A stretch of DNA of 33,159 nt from a bacterium (GCA_020053275.1 JAGVNL010000037.1:1-33159), one strand, 5' to 3'; shown: positions 5,979 to 13,126, numbered from the stretch's first letter. Translations and numbers: made by a program. Notes: a model not told the origin generated them from the sequence alone.

Positions 5979-6005
5979 GTTACCTCCTTTGAAGGTAAAC
6001 CCCAT
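5874..6005 (-). pseudogene. ORF C: short ORF with in-frame TAG
   Basis: From ATG 6005 the frame reads MGFTFKGGNEEFEKLLLEIAE, then TAG (5940-5942), then AELDEQQLVELRKWANGDYHH and a second TAG (5874-5876). The acidic, amphipathic composition on both sides of the first TAG suggests one small helical protein with a nonsense codon (CAG to TAG would fit). The ATG lies in a segment shared with the leader of ORF E (AAACCCCATGGTAAGGGTG at 5997-6015 and 7664-7682), where it precedes an AGGAGGT site. By that analogy the true start would be after AAGGAGGT near 5980, where no ATG remains. It may be a decayed cassette. Confidence 0.4.
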
Positions 6006-6224
6006 GGTAAGGGTGTGGCCAGAGTGGCCGTGAGGGCGATATGCCCGAGATTCACAGCGTCGAAGAACTTCGAGGCTGTGAAAGTCGGCCCTCACATGAT
6101 GTGCAATCATGGAGAGCCTTCTTTGACCTGTGCTCGCTAACGTTCCCCGGTCATTGGGTGGCCTACGACGAGTGGTTTCTCGTAGGTGAAAAGTAGAGTT
6201 TGTCCGCTCTACCGGCGGGTCGCC
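6006..6224 (-). ncRNA. Structured spacer between ORF D and ORF C
   Basis: No gene. The transcript can form a nested hairpin: GTGAGGGC/GCCCTCAC outside, TTCACAGC/GCTGTGAA inside it, and TCGAAG-TT-CTTCGA at the tip. Next to it are GGCCA-CTC-TGGCC, ATGAT/ATCAT, CCTACGA/TCGTAGG and GTAGAG/CTCTAC stems. Confidence 0.55.
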
Positions 6225-7184
6225 CTAGCTGTTGAGCAGGGCGCGGATGGCGACGAGGGCGGCGGCCTCGTCCTGGAGGTCAACGTTGGCCTTCTGGGCG
6301 AACCCGGAAGCCTGGACACCGGTGGCCTTGATGGCCGCGAGGATGTCCAGCTTCTCGCTGGTACCGAAGGCGACCATTAGTATTTTTTTTTTGAGGGCGG
6401 GAACGAACATGTCCCCTTCGCTGATGACGACCCGAGCCCCGGCCTTGTACAGCCGGTTCATGAGGGTGGTCACGTCGACCTTGCGGCCGACGGTGTTCAC
6501 CCGGATGATGCCGTTGCCGAGGTCCTGCGCCGCGGCGACGATGATGTCGTGGTCGGCGAGGATGAGGTCGTACTCCGCCATCCAACCGAGGATGACCGAG
6601 TCGGCCTCGGTCGACCCGGCGAAGTGCCGGGCCAGGTAGACCCGTCGGGCATCGTTTCCGATGTCCGACTTCACCGCCTGGTTCACCATCCCACCGAAGT
6701 GGGAGGAGAAGTCCATCCGATCACCGGCGTCGGCGGCCTGGCAGAGCTCCTGGCCGTGGCCGTCGAGCATGACGTAGCCGACCATCGAGGACTGGAGCAC
6801 TGCACCGGAGGACTTGTATTTGCCCTCCGACTGCGACTGGGGCTGGATCATCAGCTCGCCAAAGTCACCGAGGATGGTCTCCCAATCCTCGCGGCTGTGC
6901 TCGTCGATGACTGCCACCACCTGGTGGCCGGCCTCCTTGATGCGGGCGATGAAGCCCGCTGTCGTCATGGCCTGGTCGCGGTTGTTCACCGCGAGATCGA
7001 CCAACGCCACCTTGGCGCCGGCGGGGAACTTGCTGCAGTCGACCTTGTCCACGGCGAAGGCCTGCGTAAAACACAGGCCGACGTCATCCCGCCCGATGAG
7101 GCGGAGGAGGGCGGAGGAGGTGAGGACACCGTCCACGCTGCCGACTGAAACGATCTGGGTGATGTCTTTGATGGAAGGGGTCAT
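6225..7184 (-). CDS. ORF D: DHH-like phosphoesterase family protein, degenerate motifs
   Basis: About 319 residues from ATG 7184, preceded by GGAGATCAA. The N-terminal half has the layout of DHH/DHHA1 proteins: 'VSVGSVDGVLTSSALLRLIG' resembles motif I (HxDxDGxxS), 'VALVDLAVNN' resembles the second Asp motif, and 'VVAVIDEHSREDW' stands where DHH is expected. Several metal ligands differ (no leading His, DEH instead of DHH), so catalysis is uncertain. A second domain has 'ILADHDIIVAAAQDLGNGIIRVNT' and 'VAFGTSEKLDILAAI'. Related proteins cleave phosphodiester bonds in nanoRNA, cyclic dinucleotides or ssDNA, so an RNA role would suit the context, but this is inference. It is the only long gene in the operon and is not built of hairpins. 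Its TAG stop lies in a GCCCT/AGGGC stem. Confidence 0.5.
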   Translation of the reverse strand: MTPSIKDITQIVSVGSVDGVLTSSALLRLIGRDDVGLCFTQAFAVDKVDCSKFPAGAKVALVDLAVNNRDQAMTTAGFIARIKEAGHQVVAVIDEHSREDWETILGDFGELMIQPQSQSEGKYKSSGAVLQSSMVGYVMLDGHGQELCQAADAGDRMDFSSHFGGMVNQAVKSDIGNDARRVYLARHFAGSTEADSVILGWMAEYDLILADHDIIVAAAQDLGNGIIRVNTVGRKVDVTTLMNRLYKAGARVVISEGDMFVPALKKKILMVAFGTSEKLDILAAIKATGVQASGFAQKANVDLQDEAAALVAIRALLNS

Positions 7185-7279
7185 TTGATCTCCAGAGACG
7201 AGTGCGTTGGGTCGATGTGGTGTCACTTGGCCGGCAGAATTGACGGTCGAAGTGTCTTACAAGAACTTAATAGCAAGTC

Positions 7280-7354
7280 GCTCTCGAAAGCCACGAGCTA
7301 AGCTCATGAATTTTGAGAGTCCCCGCAACCAGCTGTGTGCCAGAAGGTTGCGGG
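7280..7354 (-). ncRNA. Two-hairpin RNA motif M, copy 2
   Basis: Hairpin CCCGCAACC/GGTTGCGGG (7322-7330, 7346-7354) is followed in the transcript by CTCTC/GAGAG (7315-7319, 7281-7285). The inner stem is CATGAGC-TTA-GCTCGTG on minus. One inner pair is U-G only when the minus strand is the RNA. It sits upstream of ORF D. Confidence 0.7.
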
Positions 7355-7359
7355 ACGGT

Positions 7360-7420
7360 TTGGTGTTTGGGCTTGCGACCCTTTGACGGTGGACCGTCAC
7401 GACGCGACCAAGGCGCCGTT
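7360..7420 (-). ncRNA. Three-way-junction RNA motif T, copy 3
   Basis: TTGGT/ACCAA (7360-7364, 7407-7411) encloses TGACGG/CCGTCA and GGGT-CGCAA-GCCC arms, with AACGGCGCC at its start. It directly follows the end of ORF E. Confidence 0.65.
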
Positions 7421-7586
7421 GGCTCTGAGCTACTTTAGGAAGTTGCTCAGAGCCCTGTTACCATCATCCGGGGGGTGAAAGCCCCCCGGATCGACGGAAC
7501 AGCGGCCGGCATCGAAGCCGGCGATGAAGGCGGCCTTGATGGCCGCCTTCAGGAGCTCCACCGCCTCGTCTTCCGACGAGGCGGTG
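7421..7586. repeat. Array of perfect hairpins inside ORF E
   Basis: Stems are 7421-7430/7445-7454 (10 bp, spanning the stop codon), 7466-7475/7482-7491 (10 bp), 7505-7510/7517-7522 (6 bp), 7526-7535/7541-7550 (10 bp) and 7559-7570/7575-7586 (12 bp, loop TTCC). They tile the 3' three quarters of ORF E. Confidence 0.9.
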
Positions 7587-7645
7587 CCGGCCACCAGGAT
7601 GAACCTGATGGCCGATTCGGCTTTTGTCAATGAATTGTCTGCCAT
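7430..7645 (-). CDS. ORF E: small helical protein encoded by a hairpin chain
   Basis: A 71-residue protein from ATG 7645 with AGGAGGTGAATC-ATG. The N-terminal two thirds look like a compact helical unit (SLTKAESAIRFILVAG, then SSEDEAVELLKAAIKAAFIAGFDAGR). A Gly/Pro-rich stretch (VDPGGFHPPDDGN) follows, and the tail is ALSNFLK. No family is recognised; similar 'EEAVELLKAAIKAGF' helices occur in small phage and plasmid proteins. It is the first ORF of the operon, about 1.1 kb after the promoter. Its coding region is tiled by perfect hairpins, and the TAG stop lies in the GGCTCTGAGC/GCTCAGAGCC stem. The same ALSNFLK-TAG coding sequence recurs out of frame behind ORF B. Confidence 0.6.
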   Translation of the reverse strand: MADNSLTKAESAIRFILVAGTASSEDEAVELLKAAIKAAFIAGFDAGRCSVDPGGFHPPDDGNRALSNFLK

Positions 7646-8745
7646 GATTCACCTCCTGCTGAGAAACCCCATGGTAAGGGTGGTTCCAAAATGGTCCCTC
7701 TGAAGCCTCGTCGATGATAGACAAGAATTTGGAGGGAATCGGGAAACTTGGTGGTGCACACCAGAGGTTTCCCGGGAGATATCGAGTTAGCGCTCGATGC
7801 GCAGAGTCAGTCAGTGACTCCGTGCTGCCCCGTCCAGCTCGAGGGTGTAGGCTGGAAAGTGATCAAATTGCCATTTATTTAGCGCCAGCAATCGGCGCGT
7901 GAACCTTCTCGATGTGATTTCTCGTTGGGCAGATATATTTGCCCGGTGATGATCTCTACCAGAGGTTGGTTATGAGCGAGGCAGAAACTGCGTCGCTCTC
8001 GAACACCACCAGTGAGTGATGAAGTTTGAGAGCGTCCCGTCCACACGAGGGAAGACGGGACACGAAGTTCGTTGTTCGTAACATGAAGTATAATTTCCAC
8101 GGGTTCCTAATGGGTGGGTTTGGTGATTGACGAGTCGGCACAGAGTGTCGTCGTCAGCCAAGTGTCCACCGCCGGAAGGGCGCAGATACTTCTGTGTGTT
8201 AACTCTTCAGTTGTGAAGGTTCAGTTCCTTTGCCACGGTGGCTAAGCCTTGCGGCTGTTGGTAAGGACTGCAGGAGGTTCAAAACTGTTTTGAACTCCCG
8301 CGCACTCATTACCACGGTTATTTTCTCTGTAGTAACCGGGGGAAGGCTGGGGTGTTGGCCGAACGAATTCAGTTGCCACTTGCCAGGTTCCGACGATCCG
8401 GCGAGGCCGGATGGAGAACATAGGCTGCTATCGAGGAAAAGTCTCTCTCACCCAGGTTGGGGGATTGGTCGCGAGGGACCAGCTTTTGCTCAATTTCAGC
8501 TATGTGAGGGCCTTTTGTTCTCTAGCCTTGCGGCGAGAAGCAAAAAGGCAGGATTCAGTCTATCTAGTGTGGTTGCCCACGGAGAGAGATTGAATCCTGC
8601 CTTGGCAAGCCTTTTGGCTTGTCATAGTGGTACGAAGTAGAGCCGAGCTCACTTCATACCTGTGCCCCGTTTTTACCGGCACCCGTACTCTCTCTTAAGT
8701 TGTAAGGAGCTTGCTGATTGAGTTTCTCGTCTCATCAGCTTGTAA
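7646..8745 (-). ncRNA. Long structured untranslated leader (about 1.1 kb)
   Basis: No ORF here has a credible Shine-Dalgarno or composition. Many stems are visible: AGGCAGGATTCA/TGAATCCTGCCT (8546-8557, 8591-8602, 12 bp), GGCAAGCC-TTTT-GGCTTGTC (8604-8623), GTTCAAAA-CTG-TTTTGAAC (8277-8295), ATCCGGC-GAG-GCCGGAT (about 8395-8412), GGGCA/TGCCC (about 7927-7945) and GAGTCA-GTCAG-TGACTC (about 7805-7822). Motif M copy 3 also lies here. The strong promoter at 8750-8778 points into it. It could be a large ncRNA or a very long 5' UTR. Confidence 0.55.
7994..8061 (-). ncRNA. Two-hairpin RNA motif M, copy 3
   Basis: Hairpin GTCCCGTC/GACGGGAC (8034-8041, 8054-8061) is followed by CGCTCTC/GAGAGCG (8028-8034, 7994-8000). 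The inner stem on minus is CATCAC-TCACTG-GTGGTG, containing one U-G pair specific to the minus transcript. Confidence 0.7.
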
Positions 8746-8749
8746 ACAC

Positions 8750-8778
8750 ATCATACCATTTTCTCAGACTTCTGTCAA
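8750..8778 (-). promoter_or_regulatory. Sigma70-type promoter of the structured operon
   Basis: On minus, TTGACA (8773-8778), a 17-base spacer, then TATGAT (8750-8755). The -35 box is perfect and the -10 box is near consensus. Transcription should start near 8741-8744 and run through ORFs E to A. Confidence 0.8.
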
Positions 8779-8843
8779 CTGCTATGTGGCATAGATGTTG
8801 AAATGAGGCTAAGATTAGCTTAAAACTTATCCACACCCCGCCA

Positions 8844-8872
8844 TTTACATTATGACAATATGCTGTGATAAT
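8844..8872 (+). promoter_or_regulatory. Probable promoter of the TrmB-like regulator
   Basis: TTTACA (8844-8849), 17 bases, GATAAT (8867-8872), 41 bases before the ATG. It is divergent from the operon promoter in the same spacer. The nearest AGGAG lies about 28 bases before the ATG, too far for a normal Shine-Dalgarno. Confidence 0.5.
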
Positions 8873-8913
8873 TGAGCCATAGGAGTTAATTTAGGCTTTA
8901 AGCTCGGCTTAAT

Positions 8914-9666
8914 ATGTATCAGGAAATCCTCAAAAAACTCGGGTTAAACGCGAATGAGGCCCATATTTATGAGCTATTGCTGACTAAAGGCCGGACAAAG
9001 GCTCGGGATTTGCTGACTGATAGCGGCCTAGGGCGGGGTAATCTCTATAATGTATTGACTAGCTTGGTATCCCAGGGCTTAGCGACGGTAGCTGAAGGGA
9101 AGCAGCAGATTTATGAAGCGGCGGAGCCATCGCATCTGGCTATCCTCGTCGACGACCAGAAACGCCGGGCTGATCGCTTGGCGCAAGAGTTTCAGGGGGA
9201 GTTGCCCAAGTTGCTTTCCACATTTAACTTAACTACGGGAAAGCCAGCGATTCAGGTGTTTGAGGGGATTGAGGGGGTGGAAATAGCATTAATGGAGTCG
9301 TTGAGTGCTAAAAGTAGCATTTACACATATTTGGATCCTAGTGCTTTTAGCGAAGATGTGGCAAAATTAAATGCTCGATATATTGCGTTGCGACAACGAA
9401 AAGGAATTACTAAACGAATTATATTGCCAGATAACGAAGGTTCACGACAATATGTAGCGAATGCCACAAAAGAGTTAACTGAATATTTGTTAATTCCCGG
9501 TCTGCCAGCAATGCCTGAAATTGCCGTTGAAATGTACGGCGACACAGTTACTTATTTGAATCTGCGCGGCGGTAAGACTATCTCTGTTATTGTACGGGAC
9601 ATTTCTATTGCAAGTATGCACTTAGCTCAATTTGAGTTTTTGTGGAAGACATTTAAGGTTTCCTAA
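8914..9666 (+). CDS. TrmB-family transcriptional regulator
   Basis: 250 residues. The N-terminal winged helix is typical of TrmB: 'LGLNANEAHIYELLLTKGRTKARDLLTDSGLGRGNLYNVLTSLVSQGLATV'. A coiled linker (residues about 75-105, DDQKRRADRLAQEFQGELPKLL) and a C-terminal sensor-like domain follow, containing 'IQVFEGIEGVEIALMESLSA', 'IYTYLDPSAF', 'RIILPDNEG' and 'KTISVIVRDISIASMHLAQFEFLW'. TrmB proteins are mostly sugar-responsive in archaea and are frequent in Patescibacteria. The target here is unknown; neighbours are the structured operon (divergent) and the transketolase/GNAT pair (convergent, overlapping at 9653-9666). The start is ATG 8914, since the helix begins at residue 2. Confidence 0.8.
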   Translation: MYQEILKKLGLNANEAHIYELLLTKGRTKARDLLTDSGLGRGNLYNVLTSLVSQGLATVAEGKQQIYEAAEPSHLAILVDDQKRRADRLAQEFQGELPKLLSTFNLTTGKPAIQVFEGIEGVEIALMESLSAKSSIYTYLDPSAFSEDVAKLNARYIALRQRKGITKRIILPDNEGSRQYVANATKELTEYLLIPGLPAMPEIAVEMYGDTVTYLNLRGGKTISVIVRDISIASMHLAQFEFLWKTFKVS

Positions 9667-12097
9667 CCTGACTTTTTTCGAAGATAATTGTGCGTTTTGA
9701 TTTATCTTTGTTTGGCATAAAGAAGTGTGTGGCTACAAACCCAGCAGCAAATTTTTGTTGGCAGTAGTCGGCCATGCGGTTAATGTCTGTTGGTAATGTG
9801 AATGATGCTTGATCTGGGTAGTCAGCGGGTATTTCAGATTTGGTTTGGTATTTTGCGTTTTCAGTATCGTTTCTGCGGATAGAGAAACGCAGTGAGGTTA
9901 CCCCTTCTTCGGTAACGGAATTTAATCCACTGAGAATGAAATTTTGATCCTCAACATAGGAACTACCAGCATCTAATGAAACTATAAAGTCAGCCAGAAT
10001 AGTGTGTTCCTTTGCTAGAGGGTCAAGAATGTCTGCGAGTAATTGTTTGCCTAGCCCGGAATCCTGTAGTTTTTGATCGACATTGAATGAGCCGACATAA
10101 AGAGCGCCCGGTTCAATGTTTGGCACTTGGTCAAGACGGAAAAAAGCGGCGAGCTTATTGTGATATAGGGCCATTGTGAAGGTGGCGGAGTCACCTAGAA
10201 AGGCTTTTTCCATGCTTCGTCGGAACGGTTCTCGTTCGGCAACTGTCATGCTTTGCCAGTTTTCAGCAAAAATATGACGCATGTCAGGTTTTTCTTGGTC
10301 TGTTAGTTCTTTACCAATGCGTTGTTGATATTCAACACCTTGCAGTTTTTCAAGTGATATTCGACCTTCTTTACCAACTGTACGGAGAGAAGAACCGAAA
10401 AGAGCTAGGTCGGTGTTACGACGAGCTAAATCTTGTTTGAAGGTGTCGAGAGCTGGTTTGTTTTGGAGTGTGGCGGTGCGGGCGACATCTTCCATGGCAG
10501 TGATGGCACTGGCTACACGGCGGGTGAGTTCGTATTTGGCCAGACGACCAGTCTCTGGTGTCATGTCGCCGGTAGAGACTGCTTTGGCGACTTCGGCGAG
10601 TATTTGGCGACGGGTACTGCCAGCTTCTATTACGGATTCAGCGAGTAGAGTGGCTTCTGGTGTGCGGAGTTCGGCGACTACTCGGAGGTATTCGCGGGCT
10701 ATGTCTGGAAGATCTGCGATTTCGGCTATGCTTTGTAGGCCGATGCTGCCAGTGTCGCGGGCGAGGTTGACGATTTGTTCGGTGTAAGGGGCGAGCTTAC
10801 TGGCGTTCAGGCGGAAGTATTCACGGGTGTTCATCGGTAAGCTGGCGTCGACATCAATACTATTCGAACGGAGTTGATTGTTGAGTTTAGTCCAGATATG
10901 GAGATTGTCGATAGCGGCTCCCAGTTCTGGCTTGTCTTTGGTGTCGAGGAGAACGAGGAAGGTTGGCTTGGTAAGTTCGGCGCTGGCGAAGTAGCTGAAG
11001 GCGCCTTTACCGTTTTCGTAACTGGTTAGACCAGCGTCGCCCTTATGAAAGCGGTTGATGATGGAGAGAGGGGTGAGAAGGCCGTTTTCGTCGAGGACGA
11101 TGGCACTTTGTGTGGCGTTTAGAGATTCGATGCGGACAGTGTGGCCAGCAAGATGACGGCCGAGGTTGTGTTTTATTCCGTTGATTGCAAGTATGCCGTT
11201 TGCTGGTACTTGGCTGGCTTCGAGGTGGGTATGAGTTTGGTGACGGGAAGCAGTAAAGTCGCTGTCATTAAGTAAGCCTTCAGCGAAGAGAGTGGGGCAA
11301 TATTCCTTAAGAGCAGCGAGGGGGCGGTCGAATAATAAGCCGCCTTGCTTTTCGTTGTGGATAGCTAGGCCTGACTGGCTTTTAAACCAGTCTGAGGTGA
11401 TGGCGCGATACTGGCCGTTGGGATAGCGGACTTCGAGTTTACCTTGTGTAGTGCGGCGAGCGTCGCCGAATTTTGGGTTATAAAGAATTGCTGCAACTGC
11501 TGTTTCTAGGGATTTAGTGTTGTCGAGGGTTCCTGGCGCGGTTTGTGTTTCAATATTTTCTTTGTCGAGCCATGATGGAAACTCCCAGTAACCGAGGTGA
11601 AAGTTAGCGGCTTTGATGGCGTTGACATTGAAGGCTTCTGAGCGAGTTTTTGGTGAGTATATGAGTTGCTTGGCGCCGTTTTCTGGCTTTTCGACTATGG
11701 TTATTGGTTCAGTACCAAAGGTGTTGGCGAGATATTCGCCACGGGTACTGGCGAAGGTTTTGTCTTCGGGGTCGACAAGGTCGGCAAACTTTCGGCGGCG
11801 GTTGTCGGTGAATTTAGATAAGGAAAATCCCTCATCTGAAAGAATACCGATTTTTCGAAGTTCATTTTGGGATTTGGTGGCGAATTCGTCGCGAGTTTCG
11901 TGGCTGGCGAGGAGTTGAGCAATTTCTGAGCCTTGGGGGACTTCGCCACGAGCTTCGGCGGATTTTAGAAGATTGGTTACTTCGGTGATGATTGTTGGGC
12001 CGTAGTCTGCGGCGAGAGCGTCAAACATTTGACCAAGGCGTTTGGCTTTTTCGTGCGAGGATTCTATGACTGGAGGTCGTTCGACGAGCCACTCCAT
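9653..12097 (-). CDS. Large unknown protein with GNAT-like C-terminal domain
   Basis: 814 residues with no signal peptide or membrane helix. The N-terminal 140 residues are helical and charged. The middle (about 150-400) is beta-rich, with 'KLEVRYPNGQYRAITSDWFKSQ' and a repeated strand pattern 'GHTVRIESLNATQSAIVLDENG'. Residues about 400-610 are helical (NLARDTGSIGLQSIAEIADLPDIAREYLRVVAEL). The C-terminal 200 residues resemble an acetyltransferase, with an acceptor-like 'LGDSATFTMALYHNKLAAFFRLDQ', then 'ALYVGSFNVDQKLQDSGLGKQLLADIL', which fits GNAT motif A (QxxGxG). The gene starts three bases after the transketolase stop, so they are cotranscribed. It may modify a product or protein connected with sugar metabolism, but this is only context. 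The family is not recognised. Confidence 0.6.
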   Translation of the reverse strand: MEWLVERPPVIESSHEKAKRLGQMFDALAADYGPTIITEVTNLLKSAEARGEVPQGSEIAQLLASHETRDEFATKSQNELRKIGILSDEGFSLSKFTDNRRRKFADLVDPEDKTFASTRGEYLANTFGTEPITIVEKPENGAKQLIYSPKTRSEAFNVNAIKAANFHLGYWEFPSWLDKENIETQTAPGTLDNTKSLETAVAAILYNPKFGDARRTTQGKLEVRYPNGQYRAITSDWFKSQSGLAIHNEKQGGLLFDRPLAALKEYCPTLFAEGLLNDSDFTASRHQTHTHLEASQVPANGILAINGIKHNLGRHLAGHTVRIESLNATQSAIVLDENGLLTPLSIINRFHKGDAGLTSYENGKGAFSYFASAELTKPTFLVLLDTKDKPELGAAIDNLHIWTKLNNQLRSNSIDVDASLPMNTREYFRLNASKLAPYTEQIVNLARDTGSIGLQSIAEIADLPDIAREYLRVVAELRTPEATLLAESVIEAGSTRRQILAEVAKAVSTGDMTPETGRLAKYELTRRVASAITAMEDVARTATLQNKPALDTFKQDLARRNTDLALFGSSLRTVGKEGRISLEKLQGVEYQQRIGKELTDQEKPDMRHIFAENWQSMTVAEREPFRRSMEKAFLGDSATFTMALYHNKLAAFFRLDQVPNIEPGALYVGSFNVDQKLQDSGLGKQLLADILDPLAKEHTILADFIVSLDAGSSYVEDQNFILSGLNSVTEEGVTSLRFSIRRNDTENAKYQTKSEIPADYPDQASFTLPTDINRMADYCQQKFAAGFVATHFFMPNKDKSKRTIIFEKSQVRKP

Positions 12098-12099
12098 AC

Positions 12100-13095
12100 C
12101 TACTTCTTAACTTTACGCTTAATAACTTTCTGTACCGCTTTGGCAATCCAGGGCGCAGTGAGGTGGTAGTGTTCCAGGAGTTTGCGGGGGGTGCCGGATT
12201 GGCCGAAGTCGTCTTGCAGGCCGATGCGCTCAATAGGGACGGGGTGAATGGCGGAGAGGAGTTCGCAAATGGCGCTACCAAGGCCGCCGGCTGCTTGGGC
12301 TTCTTCTACGGTAACGATGGCGCCGCAGTCCTTGGCCGCGGCGATGATGGTAGCTTCGTCGAGGGGCTTGATGCTGGGGCAGTTGATAACGCGGGCGTCA
12401 ATGCCTAGTTTTTCGAGTTCGCGGGCGGCGAGTAAGGCTTCGTGAACGAGGATACCGCAGGCGATGATGGCAACACTGGTACCTTTGCGGAAGACTTGAG
12501 TTTTGCCGATTTCGAATGGTGTGGCTTCGGTAGTGAAGACAGGGCTTTCGCTGCGGGCAAAGCGGATGTAAACGGGGCCGATCATTTTGGCGGCGGCGAT
12601 GGTGGCTTTGCGTGTTTCAATAGCATCGCAGGGGACAAGCACGGTCATGTTGGGGAGAACGCGCATGAGGGCGATGTCCTCCGTCATTTGGTGCGTGGCG
12701 CCGTCGGGGCCGACGGAAACACCGGCATGGGCGCCCATTATTTTGACATTGGTTTTAGGGAGGCAGATAGTGGTACGGATTTGTTCCCAGTTGCGACCAG
12801 GGGAAAAACAGGCGTAGCTGGCGATGAAGGGGATTTTGCCGGCGAGTGCGAGGCCGGCTGCGATGGCGGCGAGAGATTGCTCGGAGACGCCCATTTGGAT
12901 GAAGTGATCGGGGAAGGCTTGCTTAAAGCCCAAGACGCGAGTTGACTCGGTTAAGTCCGCGCAGAGGGCGACGATGCGCTTGTCTTCTTGGCCGGCAATA
13001 ACTAAACCTTCGCCAAAGCCGTGGCGCGTTGGTTTTTGCTCGACATCTTTAGCAAAAAGTTTGCGTGATAATCGCATGAGCGAATTGATAGCCAT
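12100..13095 (-). CDS. Transketolase C-terminal subunit (pyrimidine-binding plus C-terminal domains)
   Basis: About 331 residues, the length of the C-terminal half of split transketolases. Visible features are 'FGEGLVIAGQEDKRIVALCADLTEST', 'FIQMGVSEQSLAAIAAGLALAGKIPFIASYACF' with the TPP-contacting Glu of the pyrimidine domain, 'GAHAGVSVGPDGATHQMTEDIALMRVLPNMTVLVP', then the C-terminal domain 'GTSVAIIACGILVHEALLAARELEKLGIDARVINCPSIKPLD'. It needs the N-terminal (pyrophosphate-binding) subunit, which is not in this window. The chosen start is ATG 13095 (MAINSLMRLSRKLF); the frame is open to an ATG at 13125, next to repeat R1b. It provides pentose-phosphate carbon shuffling in the cytosol. It is first in an operon with the GNAT-like protein. 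Confidence 0.9.
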   Translation of the reverse strand: MAINSLMRLSRKLFAKDVEQKPTRHGFGEGLVIAGQEDKRIVALCADLTESTRVLGFKQAFPDHFIQMGVSEQSLAAIAAGLALAGKIPFIASYACFSPGRNWEQIRTTICLPKTNVKIMGAHAGVSVGPDGATHQMTEDIALMRVLPNMTVLVPCDAIETRKATIAAAKMIGPVYIRFARSESPVFTTEATPFEIGKTQVFRKGTSVAIIACGILVHEALLAARELEKLGIDARVINCPSIKPLDEATIIAAAKDCGAIVTVEEAQAAGGLGSAICELLSAIHPVPIERIGLQDDFGQSGTPRKLLEHYHLTAPWIAKAVQKVIKRKVKK

Positions 13096-13126
13096 AGTTG
13101 ATAGTATTCTATCATAAAATGACATC

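Noticed and set aside
5753-6055. Ser-rich ORF on minus overlapping ORF C and leader L1
   Set aside because: Low-complexity Ser/Arg composition comes from hairpin arms read out of frame; no ribosome site.
6549-7148. Long plus-strand ORF opposite ORF D
   Set aside because: GC-rich antisense shadow of ORF D with Val/Gly/Glu bias and no ribosome site.
8230-8640. 136-residue plus-strand ORF in the structured leader
   Set aside because: No promoter or ribosome site for it, and the composition is like translated hairpins; it opposes the predicted transcript.
13095-13125. Earlier ATG (13125) for the transketolase
   Set aside because: The added residues MSFYDRILST do not match the family start and run into the -10-like sequence beside repeat R1b.
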